DNA of 64,000 bases from Microbacterium sp. SORGH_AS_0969 (GTDB lineage: Bacteria; Actinomycetota; Actinomycetes; Actinomycetales; Microbacteriaceae). A model generated the notes under the pieces. It was not told where the DNA came from, ran no database searches, and saw only the letters and a list, made by a program, of their open reading frames with translations. This document shows, in pieces, positions 1-8,708 of the stretch. The position numbers and the translations under genes are program-made. The stretch is from assembly GCF_030818255.1 (NCBI RefSeq), contig NZ_JAUTAG010000001.1:930001-994000 (forward strand), given 5' to 3'. How positions within the stretch are numbered: position 1 is the stretch's first letter; every line of letters begins with the position of its first letter.

Positions 1-123
1 GGCCGCATCGGATTGTTCGACGGTCCAGCCGCGGAGTCGGAACCACTCGCCGACCTCTCGCCCTTCGAGCGGAATACGCCGCACGCGCCACGGCGACCGT
101 GGCGGGTGGCGGTCGCGTGTCAC
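1..123 (-). CDS. AraC-like regulator, N-terminal fragment (runs off the window)
   Basis: Only the first 41 codons lie in the window. Read from a GTG at 123 with GGAGA 7 nt upstream, the peptide contains PWRVRRIPLEGREVGEWF, which lines up with the N-terminus of the AraC-like regulator at 2008-2930 (PVWTIARVPLTGSAVVEWF). It also diverges from a Tat-exported repeat protein at almost the same distance (about 250 bp versus 230 bp). I infer it is a paralogue of that regulator and that regulator plus exported protein were duplicated as a unit. The DNA-binding part is outside the window, so the family call rests on the paralogue. Confidence 0.6.
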   Translation of the reverse strand, partial: MTRDRHPPRSPWRVRRIPLEGREVGEWFRLRGWTVEQSDAA

Positions 124-293
124 GGCAATGTCTCCAGAGCATTCCTCAGAACGAGGTCACAAAAACCTAGACCCGCTTCGCGTTGACAGAGCCGCCTCGC
201 CCACCCAGGCCCGCTTTCCCTCACCCCGACCATCCCCACCACCAGGGATCCCCCTCACCCGCGAAGCCGGTGGAGCGACAGCCGCGACGGCGC

Positions 294-374
294 TCCGACA
301 CCGCCTATGCGCGGAGGAGGCGAACACGGCTGGATGTGACACGGAACATCACCCACCCTGAGAGGAACTCCCCC
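294..374 (+). promoter_or_regulatory. conserved leader of Tat repeat protein gene 1
   Basis: About 80 bp upstream of the start codon are clearly related to the leader of the second repeat-protein gene (3080-3160). The shared block includes CACGGCTGGATGTGA, AACATCACCC and GAGAGGA, the last being the ribosome binding site. Conservation of non-coding sequence in both copies suggests a shared promoter or operator, possibly for the adjacent AraC-like regulators. Confidence 0.5.
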
Positions 375-1616
375 ATGGAGAACGCCCCCGAAACTCCCGC
401 TGTCGACAGCGGACTCCCCCGCCGCACGGTGCTCACCGGCGCCGCCTGGACCATCCCCGTCATCGCCGCCGCCACTATCGCACCCACGGCGTCCGCCTCG
501 GGCACGCTGCAGCTCGCGTTCGACAAGACGACCTACAACGGCACCGCCTGCTCAACCATCACGGGCGCGTACGTGACCGCGACGACGAACGGCGTGCCGA
601 CGACGGGAGCGTCGATCACGGTAAGCCTGTCGAACAACTACACGTTCTCGGGCGGCTCGACGTCGGCTACCGGGCTGTCGGGGTCGAACGGGCGTTACAC
701 GTTGCCGGACATCAACGTGCCTGCCAGCGGAGGGAGCGGTGTGCTCAACGCACAATCCGGGAGCGCTTCAGCCAGCGGAGCAATCAGCGCTTCGGCTAAG
801 TCGGGGGGCCTCGGTTGGTATGACACCAGCCGTCAGTTCCACGCGGTCACCGCAAACATCCCCGCGGACTCCGTCCCCTACGGCGCCTGGTTCCTCACCC
901 AGGACGGACGCCTCCTCAACGCCGCAGACGCCGCCGTCAAAGGCACCGGAATCGCCACCGTCGGCCCGGAAATCGGCGGCTACTTCGGCGTCACCCTCAA
1001 AAACGGAGGGTACGGATGGTACGACACCCAACTCCAATTCCACACCGTCACCGCAAACATCCCCGCAAACTCCGTCCCCTACGGCGCCTGGTTCCTCACC
1101 CCAGACGGACGCCTCCTCAACGCCGCAGACGCCGCCGTCAAAGGCACCGGAATCGCCACCGTCGGCCCCGTCATCAACGACTACTTCGCCGTCACCCTTA
1201 AAAACGGAGGGTACGGATGGTACGACACCAGCCGTCAGTTCCACACGGTCACCGCAAACATCCCCGCGGACTCCGTCCCCTACGGCGCCTGGTTCCTCAC
1301 CCAGGACGGACGCCTCCTCAACGCCGCAGACGCCGCCGTCAAAGGCACCGGAATCGCCACCGTCGGCCCGGAAATCGGCGGCTACTTCGGCGTCACCCTC
1401 AAAAACGGAGGGTACGGATGGTACGACACCCAACTCCAATTCCACACCGTCACCGCAAACATCCCCGCAAACTCCGTCCCCTACGGCGCCTGGTTCCTCA
1501 CCCCAGACGGACGCCTCCTCAACGCCGCAGACGCCGCCGTCAAAGGCACCGGAATCGCCACCGTCGGCCCCGTCATCAACGACTACTTCGCCGTCACCCT
1601 CAAGGGAACCTGCTAA
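375..1616 (+). CDS. Tat-exported surface protein with four 67-aa repeats
   Basis: The product has 413 residues. RRTVLTG at residues 16-22 followed by a hydrophobic stretch and ASAS near 39-42 is a typical twin-arginine signal with a cleavage site. Residues 43-145 form a head that looks like a beta-sandwich (GTLQLAFDK, GRYTLPDINV). From residue 147 follow four 67-residue repeats in an A-B-A-B pattern, each with a GWYDT opening and a WFL-x-x-DGRLLNAADAAV core. There are exactly two cysteines, C59 in the head and C413 as the last residue. The ATG at 375 was chosen because of GAGGA just upstream and because the paralogue starts identically; the frame is open further upstream. Function is unknown; an exported, possibly cell-surface role is inferred. 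Confidence 0.8.
   Translation: MENAPETPAVDSGLPRRTVLTGAAWTIPVIAAATIAPTASASGTLQLAFDKTTYNGTACSTITGAYVTATTNGVPTTGASITVSLSNNYTFSGGSTSATGLSGSNGRYTLPDINVPASGGSGVLNAQSGSASASGAISASAKSGGLGWYDTSRQFHAVTANIPADSVPYGAWFLTQDGRLLNAADAAVKGTGIATVGPEIGGYFGVTLKNGGYGWYDTQLQFHTVTANIPANSVPYGAWFLTPDGRLLNAADAAVKGTGIATVGPVINDYFAVTLKNGGYGWYDTSRQFHTVTANIPADSVPYGAWFLTQDGRLLNAADAAVKGTGIATVGPEIGGYFGVTLKNGGYGWYDTQLQFHTVTANIPANSVPYGAWFLTPDGRLLNAADAAVKGTGIATVGPVINDYFAVTLKGTC
813..1613 (+). repeat. four 201-bp in-gene repeats (A-B-A-B)
   Basis: The unit starts GG[A/T]TGGTA[C/T]GACACC at 813, 1014, 1215 and 1416, an exact 201-bp period. Units 1 and 3 match each other and units 2 and 4 match each other almost to the base, giving a 402-bp higher-order duplication. 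The period is a multiple of three, so reading frames are kept and other frames also stay open. Confidence 0.95.
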
Positions 1617-1633
1617 GCGCGGCGGTTCTCTTC

Positions 1634-1662
1634 GTGGCCGCCCGATCTCTTCGGGCGGCCAC
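1634..1662 (+). terminator. hairpin terminator of repeat protein gene 1
   Basis: A perfect 12-bp stem GTGGCCGCCCGA with a 5-nt loop, 18 bp after the TAA. There is no long T run, as is usual in high-GC actinobacteria. Confidence 0.7.
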
Positions 1663-1771
1663 TGCGCTCGTCGCCAAGAGTGGGAAGTGGGCTTGCCGTC
1701 GGCATGTCACCCGTTCACGGGGGCGGAGCTCACCCCTGACGGCGGAACAGCGACAGCGGCAAAGGCGATCC

Positions 1772-1915
1772 GACGGGTGGGTCCTGATTTCCGATGGAAC
1801 GCTCTACTGGTCCCAGAACGGATCCACGTTCCCCGCCGCCGCGAATAACTTTGAGCGCCTTGCCGCCGCCGACAAGGCCAACATCTACGCGCTGAGCCAG
1901 CCTGCTGATGCGTGC
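1772..1915 (+). pseudogene. orphan tail fragment of a repeat-protein family member
   Basis: Reading from 1772 gives a 48-residue stretch containing DGWVLISDGTLYWSQNGS and ending ...IYALSQPADAC. It has the W-x3-DG-x-L pattern of the tails of both flanking repeat proteins and ends in a cysteine like them. It has no head, no start codon with a ribosome binding site, and no stop directly after the cysteine. Upstream in another frame, LTPDGGTATAAKAI may be more of the same tail after a frameshift. I read it as the displaced 3-prime end of an older family member, or a silent tail cassette. Confidence 0.45.
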
Positions 1916-1918
1916 CCC

Positions 1919-1954
1919 GCGGGGCCGGCCGCTCATTCAAGCGGCCGGCCCCGC
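1919..1954 (+). terminator. strong hairpin after the orphan tail
   Basis: A 15-bp perfect stem with a 6-nt loop (CATTCA) immediately after the orphan tail fragment. It supports the idea that the fragment was once the end of a transcribed gene. It may also serve the convergent regulator at 2008-2930. Confidence 0.7.
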
Positions 1955-2007
1955 AACCAGAGCCCGGATCGCGGGCGACCGGTGAATTGACCGCACGACG
2001 AGACGGG

Positions 2008-2930
2008 TCACCGCGCGAGGGCGTGCGTGAGCGCCCGTTCCGAGGAGAAGCCGGCGAGTTTCGCGACACTCGCCAGGGGAAAGTCAGGGTCGGCGGCGAG
2101 CAGCATGCGGGCCAGGCGGAGCCGTTCCTCGCGGAGCATCTGTCCCGGCGATCGGCCGTGCGCGGCGAAGGCGCGCTCCAACTGCCGACGCGTCGCGCCC
2201 AGGCGTTCGGCGAGACGATCGACGGTGAGATCGACGTGCATCGCTCCCGACGCGATGACGACCGATGCGCGGTCGTAGAGGTCGGCGTAGTCGACGGTCT
2301 CGCGAGATCGAGCACGGGGTGAAGCGCGTAGCGCTCCGGCCTCGGCGCGAGCGGCGGCGATGAGAGCTTCAACGGATGCCGCGACCGCGGTCGCAACGCT
2401 GATTACCCCCCCCCCCCCCCCCCCCCCGAAACGGGGGTGTGGAAGAGGGCGTTGACGGCCGACAGGATCATGGTGGCCGACACCAACTCGCCGTTGCCGT
2501 GTACCCACGCGGGCGAACGGTCGTGCGCGCGATAGTCGATCTCGACGCGCGCGATCGGCTCGTCGGATACGAGCGAGAAGGCCTGCCCGCCGGGGAGGAA
2601 GACGACGTCGTTGGGGCCGAGAGTAACTTCGGTGTCATCGCCGAGCGAAAGCCGTGCCTCCCCGGCGACCTGCACGAGAAGCGTGTCCCGCGTGCTCATG
2701 GTGTTCGCGGCGGGGCGGGTGAGGCTCAGCGGCGTGTGCCAGATCCGTCGCACCGAGACCTCGGCGACGTCCGCCTCATCAATGAACGCGTGACTGCGCG
2801 CGAGGTCGCCACGGGCATCGATCCCGCGGGCTGTGAACCACTCGACGACGGCGGACCCGGTGAGTGGAACACGGGCGATCGTCCACACGGGTTCGCGGCG
2901 CCGAGAGCCCGATGCACCGGGCTCGCTCAT
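2008..2930 (-). CDS. AraC-family regulator split by a poly-G tract (phase-variable candidate)
   Basis: The N-terminal part (ATG at 2930, about 167 residues) has the cupin-like ligand-binding fold of AraC_binding_2 regulators (LTRPAANTMSTRDTLLVQ, LPGGQAFSL). After HTPVS the frame enters 22 consecutive G residues, makes seven glycines and stops at TAA (2405-2403). The DNA-binding part lies in another frame from the tract to TGA at 2010-2008, with LTVDRLAERLGATRRQLERA and VAKLAGFSSERAL. A tract of 20 or 23 G would join the two parts into about 306 or 307 residues, with a polyglycine linker between the domains. As sequenced the gene is OFF. It diverges from the repeat protein at 3161 and probably regulates it. 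The second helix-turn-helix ends a little early for the family. The tract length could be a sequencing error. Confidence 0.75.
2406..2427 (-). repeat. 22-nt homopolymer (C on plus, G on coding strand)
   Basis: Twenty-two uninterrupted C residues on the plus strand, inside the AraC-like gene at the junction of its two domains. A homopolymer this long is expected to slip during replication. Current length puts the regulator out of frame. Confidence 0.9.
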
Positions 2931-3079
2931 GCGGTCTCCCCTCCACGATGCGTAGGGACCGAATCTAGACGCCGCGATTCACCGCGGGAAGCTGCTTCAC
3001 CCTCTCTCCCTGACTGCGGCGTTCGGGAGTCACCCGCTGCCCACCCGCTGAGGCCGGCTCCCGACAGCACGCACCATCT

Positions 3080-3160
3080 TGCGACACCGTTTGCGCCGCA
3101 GAGGGGGATGCACGGCTGGATGTGAGACGCAACATCACCCGACCCCGAGAGGACCTCCCC
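3080..3160 (+). promoter_or_regulatory. conserved leader of Tat repeat protein gene 2
   Basis: This is the paralogous leader to 294-374 (GCACGGCTGGATGTGA, AACATCACCC, GAGAGGA). It lies in the 230-bp divergent region between the AraC-like regulator and the repeat protein, the natural place for that regulator to bind. Confidence 0.5.
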
Positions 3161-5044
3161 ATGGAGAACACCCCCGAATTCCCTGCCGTCGATGCCGGCC
3201 TCCCCCGCCGCACGGTGCTCACTGGCGCCGCCTGGACCATCCCGGTCATCGCCGCCGCCACCATCGCCCCTGCCGCATCCGCGTCGGGCACGCTTCAGCT
3301 GGCGTTCGACAAGAGCACCTATAACGGCACGGCCTGCTCGACCATCACCGGCGCCTACGTGACGGCGACGACCAACGGGGTGCCGACGACAGGAGCGTCG
3401 ATCACGGTGAGCTTGTCGAACAATTACACGTTCTCGGGCGGCTCGACCACGGCCACCGGCTACTCCGACACGAACGGGCGGTATACGCTGCCGGACATCA
3501 ACGTGGCGGCGGCGGGTGGGACAGCTGCCGTTACGGCGACCTCGGGATCGTCGACCGGGACCGCGACTCTCAGCGCGCCCGCCGTTCCTGATGAAGTCCC
3601 GCAAGACGGGAGCGTGGCGCTGACCGGGCTACCCGCCGGAGTCACCGCCACCCAGATCGCCCGCCAGAACACCGCCAACGGCGGCGTCATCTGGGTACGC
3701 GGCAGCGATAACAACCTCTACGGCGTCACCCGAACCTCCACCGCCGTCACGACACTGACCCGACAGTTCACCAACGCCAACTCGTTCTACTCCACCCCCA
3801 ACAGCGACGCCATCGGATGGATCACCACCAGCGGGACCCCCATGGACGGGAGCGTGGCGCTGACCGGGCTACCCGCCGGAGTCACCGCCACCCAGATCGC
3901 CCGCCAGAACACCGCCAACGGCGGCGTCATCTGGGTACGCGGCAGCGATAACAACCTCTACGGCGTCACCCGAACCTCCACCGCCGTCACGACACTGACC
4001 CGACAGTTCACCAACGCCAACTCGTTCTACTCCACCCCCAACAGCGACGCCATCGGATGGATCACCACCAGCGGGACCCCCATGGACGGGAGCGTGGCGC
4101 TGACCGGGCTACCCGCCGGAGTCACCGCCACCCAGATCGCCCGCCAGAACACCGCCAACGGCGGCGTCATCTGGGTACGCGGCAGCGATAACAACCTCTA
4201 CGGCGTCACCCGAACCTCCACCGCCGTCACGACACTGACCCGACAGTTCACCAACGCCAACTCGTTCTACTCCACCCCCAACAGCGACGCCATCGGATGG
4301 ATCACCACCAGCGGGACCCCCATGGACGGGAGCGTGGCGCTGACCGGGCTACCCGCCGGAGTCACCGCCACCCAGATCGCCCGCCAGAACACCGCCAACG
4401 GCGGCGTCATCTGGGTACGCGGCAGCGATAACAACCTCTACGGCGTCACCCGAACCTCCACCGCCGTCACGACACTGACCCGACAGTTCACCAACGCCAA
4501 CTCGTTCTACTCCACCCCCAACAGCGACGCCATCGGATGGATCACCACCAGCGGGACCCCCATGGACGGGAGCGTGGCGCTGACCGGGCTACCCGCCGGA
4601 GTCACCGCCACCCAGATCGCCCGCCAGAACACCGCCAACGGCGGCGTCATCTGGGTACGCGGCAGCGATAACAACCTCTACGGCGTCACCCGAACCTCCA
4701 CCGCCGTCACGACACTGACCCGACAGTTCACCAACGCCAACTCGTTCTACTCCACCCCCAACAGCGACGCCATCGGATGGATCACCACCAGCGGGACCCC
4801 CATGGACGGGAGCGTGGCGCTGACCGGGCTACCCGCCGGAGTCACCGCCACCCAGATCGCCCGCCAGAACACCGCCAACGGCGGCGTCATCTGGGTACGC
4901 GGCAGCGATAACAACCTCTACGGCGTCACCCGAACCTCCACCGCCGTCACGACACTGACCCGACAGTTCACCAACGCCAACTCGTTCTACTCCACCCCCA
5001 ACAGCGACGCCATCGGATGGATTGCGCAGGCGGCGTGCTCCTAA
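3161..5044 (+). CDS. Tat-exported surface protein with six identical 80-aa repeats
   Basis: The product has 627 residues. Residues 1-145 match the signal and head of the protein at 375-1616 (RRTVLTG at 16-22, C59, GRYTLPDINV). The tail is unrelated: six 80-residue repeats, each with LTGLPAGVTATQIARQ, GGVIWVRGSDNNLYGV and DAIGWI. The last repeat diverges into IAQAACS at the C-terminus. Only two cysteines are present, C59 and C626, mirroring the other protein, so a head-to-tail disulfide is plausible. Six blades of this size could form a propeller, but this is a guess. The ATG is preceded by GAGAGGA. The adjacent AraC-like gene is the likely regulator. Confidence 0.8.
   Translation: MENTPEFPAVDAGLPRRTVLTGAAWTIPVIAAATIAPAASASGTLQLAFDKSTYNGTACSTITGAYVTATTNGVPTTGASITVSLSNNYTFSGGSTTATGYSDTNGRYTLPDINVAAAGGTAAVTATSGSSTGTATLSAPAVPDEVPQDGSVALTGLPAGVTATQIARQNTANGGVIWVRGSDNNLYGVTRTSTAVTTLTRQFTNANSFYSTPNSDAIGWITTSGTPMDGSVALTGLPAGVTATQIARQNTANGGVIWVRGSDNNLYGVTRTSTAVTTLTRQFTNANSFYSTPNSDAIGWITTSGTPMDGSVALTGLPAGVTATQIARQNTANGGVIWVRGSDNNLYGVTRTSTAVTTLTRQFTNANSFYSTPNSDAIGWITTSGTPMDGSVALTGLPAGVTATQIARQNTANGGVIWVRGSDNNLYGVTRTSTAVTTLTRQFTNANSFYSTPNSDAIGWITTSGTPMDGSVALTGLPAGVTATQIARQNTANGGVIWVRGSDNNLYGVTRTSTAVTTLTRQFTNANSFYSTPNSDAIGWITTSGTPMDGSVALTGLPAGVTATQIARQNTANGGVIWVRGSDNNLYGVTRTSTAVTTLTRQFTNANSFYSTPNSDAIGWIAQAACS
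3605..5022 (+). repeat. six 240-bp in-gene repeats with no visible differences
   Basis: Copies start at 3605, 3845, 4085, 4325, 4565 and 4805. I compared them line by line and found no base difference until 5023 in the last copy, including at silent sites. Such identity implies very recent expansion or ongoing homogenisation. Copy number may differ from the true genome if short reads were used. Confidence 0.95.
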
Positions 5045-5056
5045 GACATTCGTGAC

Positions 5057-5111
5057 GGGCCCGCAGAGAGCCCCGGCTCGGGTCGCCCCAGTCGGGGCTG
5101 TCTGCGGGCCC
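5057..5111. terminator. bidirectional hairpin between convergent genes
   Basis: Arms GGGCCCGCAGA (5057-5067) and TCTGCGGGCCC (5101-5111) pair perfectly, with a second inner stem AGCCCCG/CGGGGCT. It sits between the end of repeat protein 2 and the end of the beta-glucosidase gene, so it can serve both. Confidence 0.8.
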
Positions 5112-5137
5112 AAGTTAGAGCGTTGAGGCGGGACAAC

Positions 5138-6628
<1,491 letters not shown>

Positions 6629-6657
6629 GGTTCGGGTTCCTTCCGTGGGCGCGAGGG

Positions 6658-7572
6658 TCATCCCTTCACCGCCCCTTGCATGATGCCACTGACCAGCTGC
6701 TTGCCCGCGAACACGAACAACAGCAGCAGAGGAACAGTGGAAAGCAGCACACCCGCGAGCACGACCGAGTAGTCGACGAAGTAGTTCGACTGCAGCAGCG
6801 ACAGGGCCACCGGCAGCGTCGGGTTCTGGCGGTCGAGCACGATGAACGGCCAGAAGAAGTTGTTCCACGCGGTGACGAAGGTGAACAGACCCAGCATCGC
6901 CGCGGCCGGGCGAGCGGCCGGGACGCCCACCGTGAGGAACGTGCGGAACGAGCTCGCTCCGTCGACGCGGGCGGCCTCGATCAGCTCGTCGGGAACGGCC
7001 TGGCGCAGGTACTGCGTCATCCAGAAGACACCGAAGGCGCTGGTGAGCGCCGGCACGATGATCGCGCCGATCTGTCCCGTCCACCCGATCTCGCTGAACA
7101 GGATGTAGAGCGGAACGACGCCGAGCTGCGTGGGCACGGCCATCGTCGCGACGACGAACACCAGCAGCCAGGGACCGCCTCGGAAGCGCAGCTTCGCGAA
7201 GGCCCAACCCGCGAGGGTCGAGAAGAAGACGACGGATGCCGCGATCAAGGCCGAGCTGAAGATGGAGTTCCACAGGCCCGTCCAGAAGTTGACGGCGGGG
7301 TTGTTCAGCACCGCGGCGGCGTTCGTGAAGAAGTTGCCGCCGGGGATCCACGACAGCTCGGTGTTGCGGATCGTCGAGGAGTCACCCGAGCCGATCAGTA
7401 GCGCCCAGTAGTAGGGCACGATCGCCGCGAGCAAGACGACGCCGAGGCTGGCGTAGACGAACCAACCGGGACGCGAGCCCCGCACGGCGCGGGGCCGGCG
7501 GGCCCGGGACTGGCGCTGCGGCGGATTCGGGTCTGCGGCCGCGGTGACGGGAGAGGTGTCGATGACGCTCAT
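6658..7572 (-). CDS. cebG: ABC sugar permease (CebG/MalG-like)
   Basis: A 304-residue integral membrane protein with about six hydrophobic segments and the MalG-type EAA loop ELIEAARVDGASSFRTFL, which contacts the ATPase. It forms the translocation channel with the permease encoded just upstream, sharing an ATGA overlap at 7569-7572 (translational coupling). No ATPase gene is in the operon; a shared MsiK-like ATPase encoded elsewhere is expected, as known for CebEFG systems. Likely substrate is cellobiose or cellodextrins, inferred from the neighbouring GH1 enzyme and CebR-like operators. Confidence 0.88.
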   Translation of the reverse strand: MSVIDTSPVTAAADPNPPQRQSRARRPRAVRGSRPGWFVYASLGVVLLAAIVPYYWALLIGSGDSSTIRNTELSWIPGGNFFTNAAAVLNNPAVNFWTGLWNSIFSSALIAASVVFFSTLAGWAFAKLRFRGGPWLLVFVVATMAVPTQLGVVPLYILFSEIGWTGQIGAIIVPALTSAFGVFWMTQYLRQAVPDELIEAARVDGASSFRTFLTVGVPAARPAAAMLGLFTFVTAWNNFFWPFIVLDRQNPTLPVALSLLQSNYFVDYSVVLAGVLLSTVPLLLLFVFAGKQLVSGIMQGAVKG

Positions 7573-8648
7573 GACCGTGCGCCCTTTCCGGTGGATTCGG
7601 CGGCGAGGCGCTGCTTCGCCGCACGAGAGGCGGCACGACGCTGAGCACGGGTGAGGCCGTCGCGAGCGCCCTCGTCACGCACGAGCGAGCGGCTGATGAA
7701 GAGGTTGACCGCCCCGATGACGAGGATGATGAGGAAGAGGATCCACGCGAGCGCGGCCGCCCGACCGAAGTTCCACTCGCCCCACCCGAGCTTGTAAAGG
7801 TAGAGCGAGATCGTCAGCCATTGGTTGTTGGACCCGCCGGTGCCGCCCTGGTCGAACATGCGCGGCTCGTCGAAGATCTGCAGGCCGCCGATGGTCGACG
7901 TGATGACGACGAAGATGAGGGTCGGCTTGAGGCTCGGCAGCGTGATCGAGAAGAACTGACGGACCTTGCCCGCACCGTCGACCGTGGCCGCCTCGTAGTA
8001 CTCGCGCGGGACGGCCTGCATGGCGGCGAGCAGGATGAGGGTGTTGTAGCCGGTCCAGCGGAAGTTGACCATCGTCGCGATGGCGATGTGGCTGGCGAAG
8101 GTGTCGGAGTGCCATCCGACCCCGGGGAGGCCGATGCGGCCGAGCAGGGTGTTCACGATGCCGTACTGGTCGCCGAACATGTTGCTGAAGATCAGCGCGA
8201 CGGCGACGGGGGCCATGACGTACGGGACGAGGACGCCCATTCGCCAGAGGGTCTTCGCCCGGATGTTCTGGTCGAGCATCGCCGCGATGAAGACCGCGAA
8301 GATCAGCTGCGGCACGGTCGACAGCACGAAGATGCTGAAGGTGTTGCGCAGGGCGTCCCAGAACGCGGGCTGGGAGAGCACGTAGGCGTACTGGTCGAAG
8401 CCGACGAAGGTGCCCGAGCCCCGGATCTGGTCCCAGTCCATGAACGAGATGACGCCCGTGTACAGGATCGGGAAGAGGCCCGTGACGATGAAGAGGATGA
8501 AGAACGGGGAGATGTAGAGGTACGGGGAAAGCTTCAGATCCCAGGCGCTGAGCTTCGAGCCGAACCCGACGCGTCGGGGCGTGCGAGCGGGGGGACCGTC
8601 GGGGGCGGATGCCGCGGGGTTCGCGGGCGGCTGCAGTGTCGTGGTCAT
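7569..8648 (-). CDS. cebF: ABC sugar permease (CebF/MalF-like)
   Basis: A 359-residue permease with a polar N-terminus, about six membrane segments and the EAA loop EYYEAATVDGAGKVRQFF. The ATG at 8648 was preferred over upstream in-frame codons because GGAAGGAAA precedes it. The C-terminus overlaps the next permease by ATGA. A hairpin separates it from the upstream binding-protein gene, probably lowering its expression relative to the binding protein. The long basic C-terminal tail (LTRAQRRAASRAAKQRL) is common in actinobacterial MalF-type permeases. Confidence 0.88.
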   Translation of the reverse strand: MTTTLQPPANPAASAPDGPPARTPRRVGFGSKLSAWDLKLSPYLYISPFFILFIVTGLFPILYTGVISFMDWDQIRGSGTFVGFDQYAYVLSQPAFWDALRNTFSIFVLSTVPQLIFAVFIAAMLDQNIRAKTLWRMGVLVPYVMAPVAVALIFSNMFGDQYGIVNTLLGRIGLPGVGWHSDTFASHIAIATMVNFRWTGYNTLILLAAMQAVPREYYEAATVDGAGKVRQFFSITLPSLKPTLIFVVITSTIGGLQIFDEPRMFDQGGTGGSNNQWLTISLYLYKLGWGEWNFGRAAALAWILFLIILVIGAVNLFISRSLVRDEGARDGLTRAQRRAASRAAKQRLAAESTGKGARS

Positions 8649-8667
8649 GGGTTTCCTTCCGGGGGTA

Positions 8668-8696
8668 CGGGCCGGGCGCACACGGCGCCCGGCCCG
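8668..8696 (-). terminator. intercistronic hairpin after the binding-protein gene
   Basis: A 12-bp perfect G+C stem with a 5-nt loop lies between the binding-protein stop and the permease ribosome binding site. It is probably a partial terminator or RNA stabiliser that favours the binding protein. Confidence 0.6.
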
Positions 8697-8708
8697 CGAC
8701 GTCCGACG

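Noticed and set aside
183-374. Upstream in-frame extension of the first exported protein
   Set aside because: It would bury the Tat signal inside the protein. The ATG at 375 has a ribosome binding site and aligns with the paralogue start.
739-1848. Long open frames on both strands across the repeats of the first exported protein
   Set aside because: The repeat period is a multiple of three, so any frame open in one unit stays open in all. The products are low-complexity, without a ribosome binding site or known motif.
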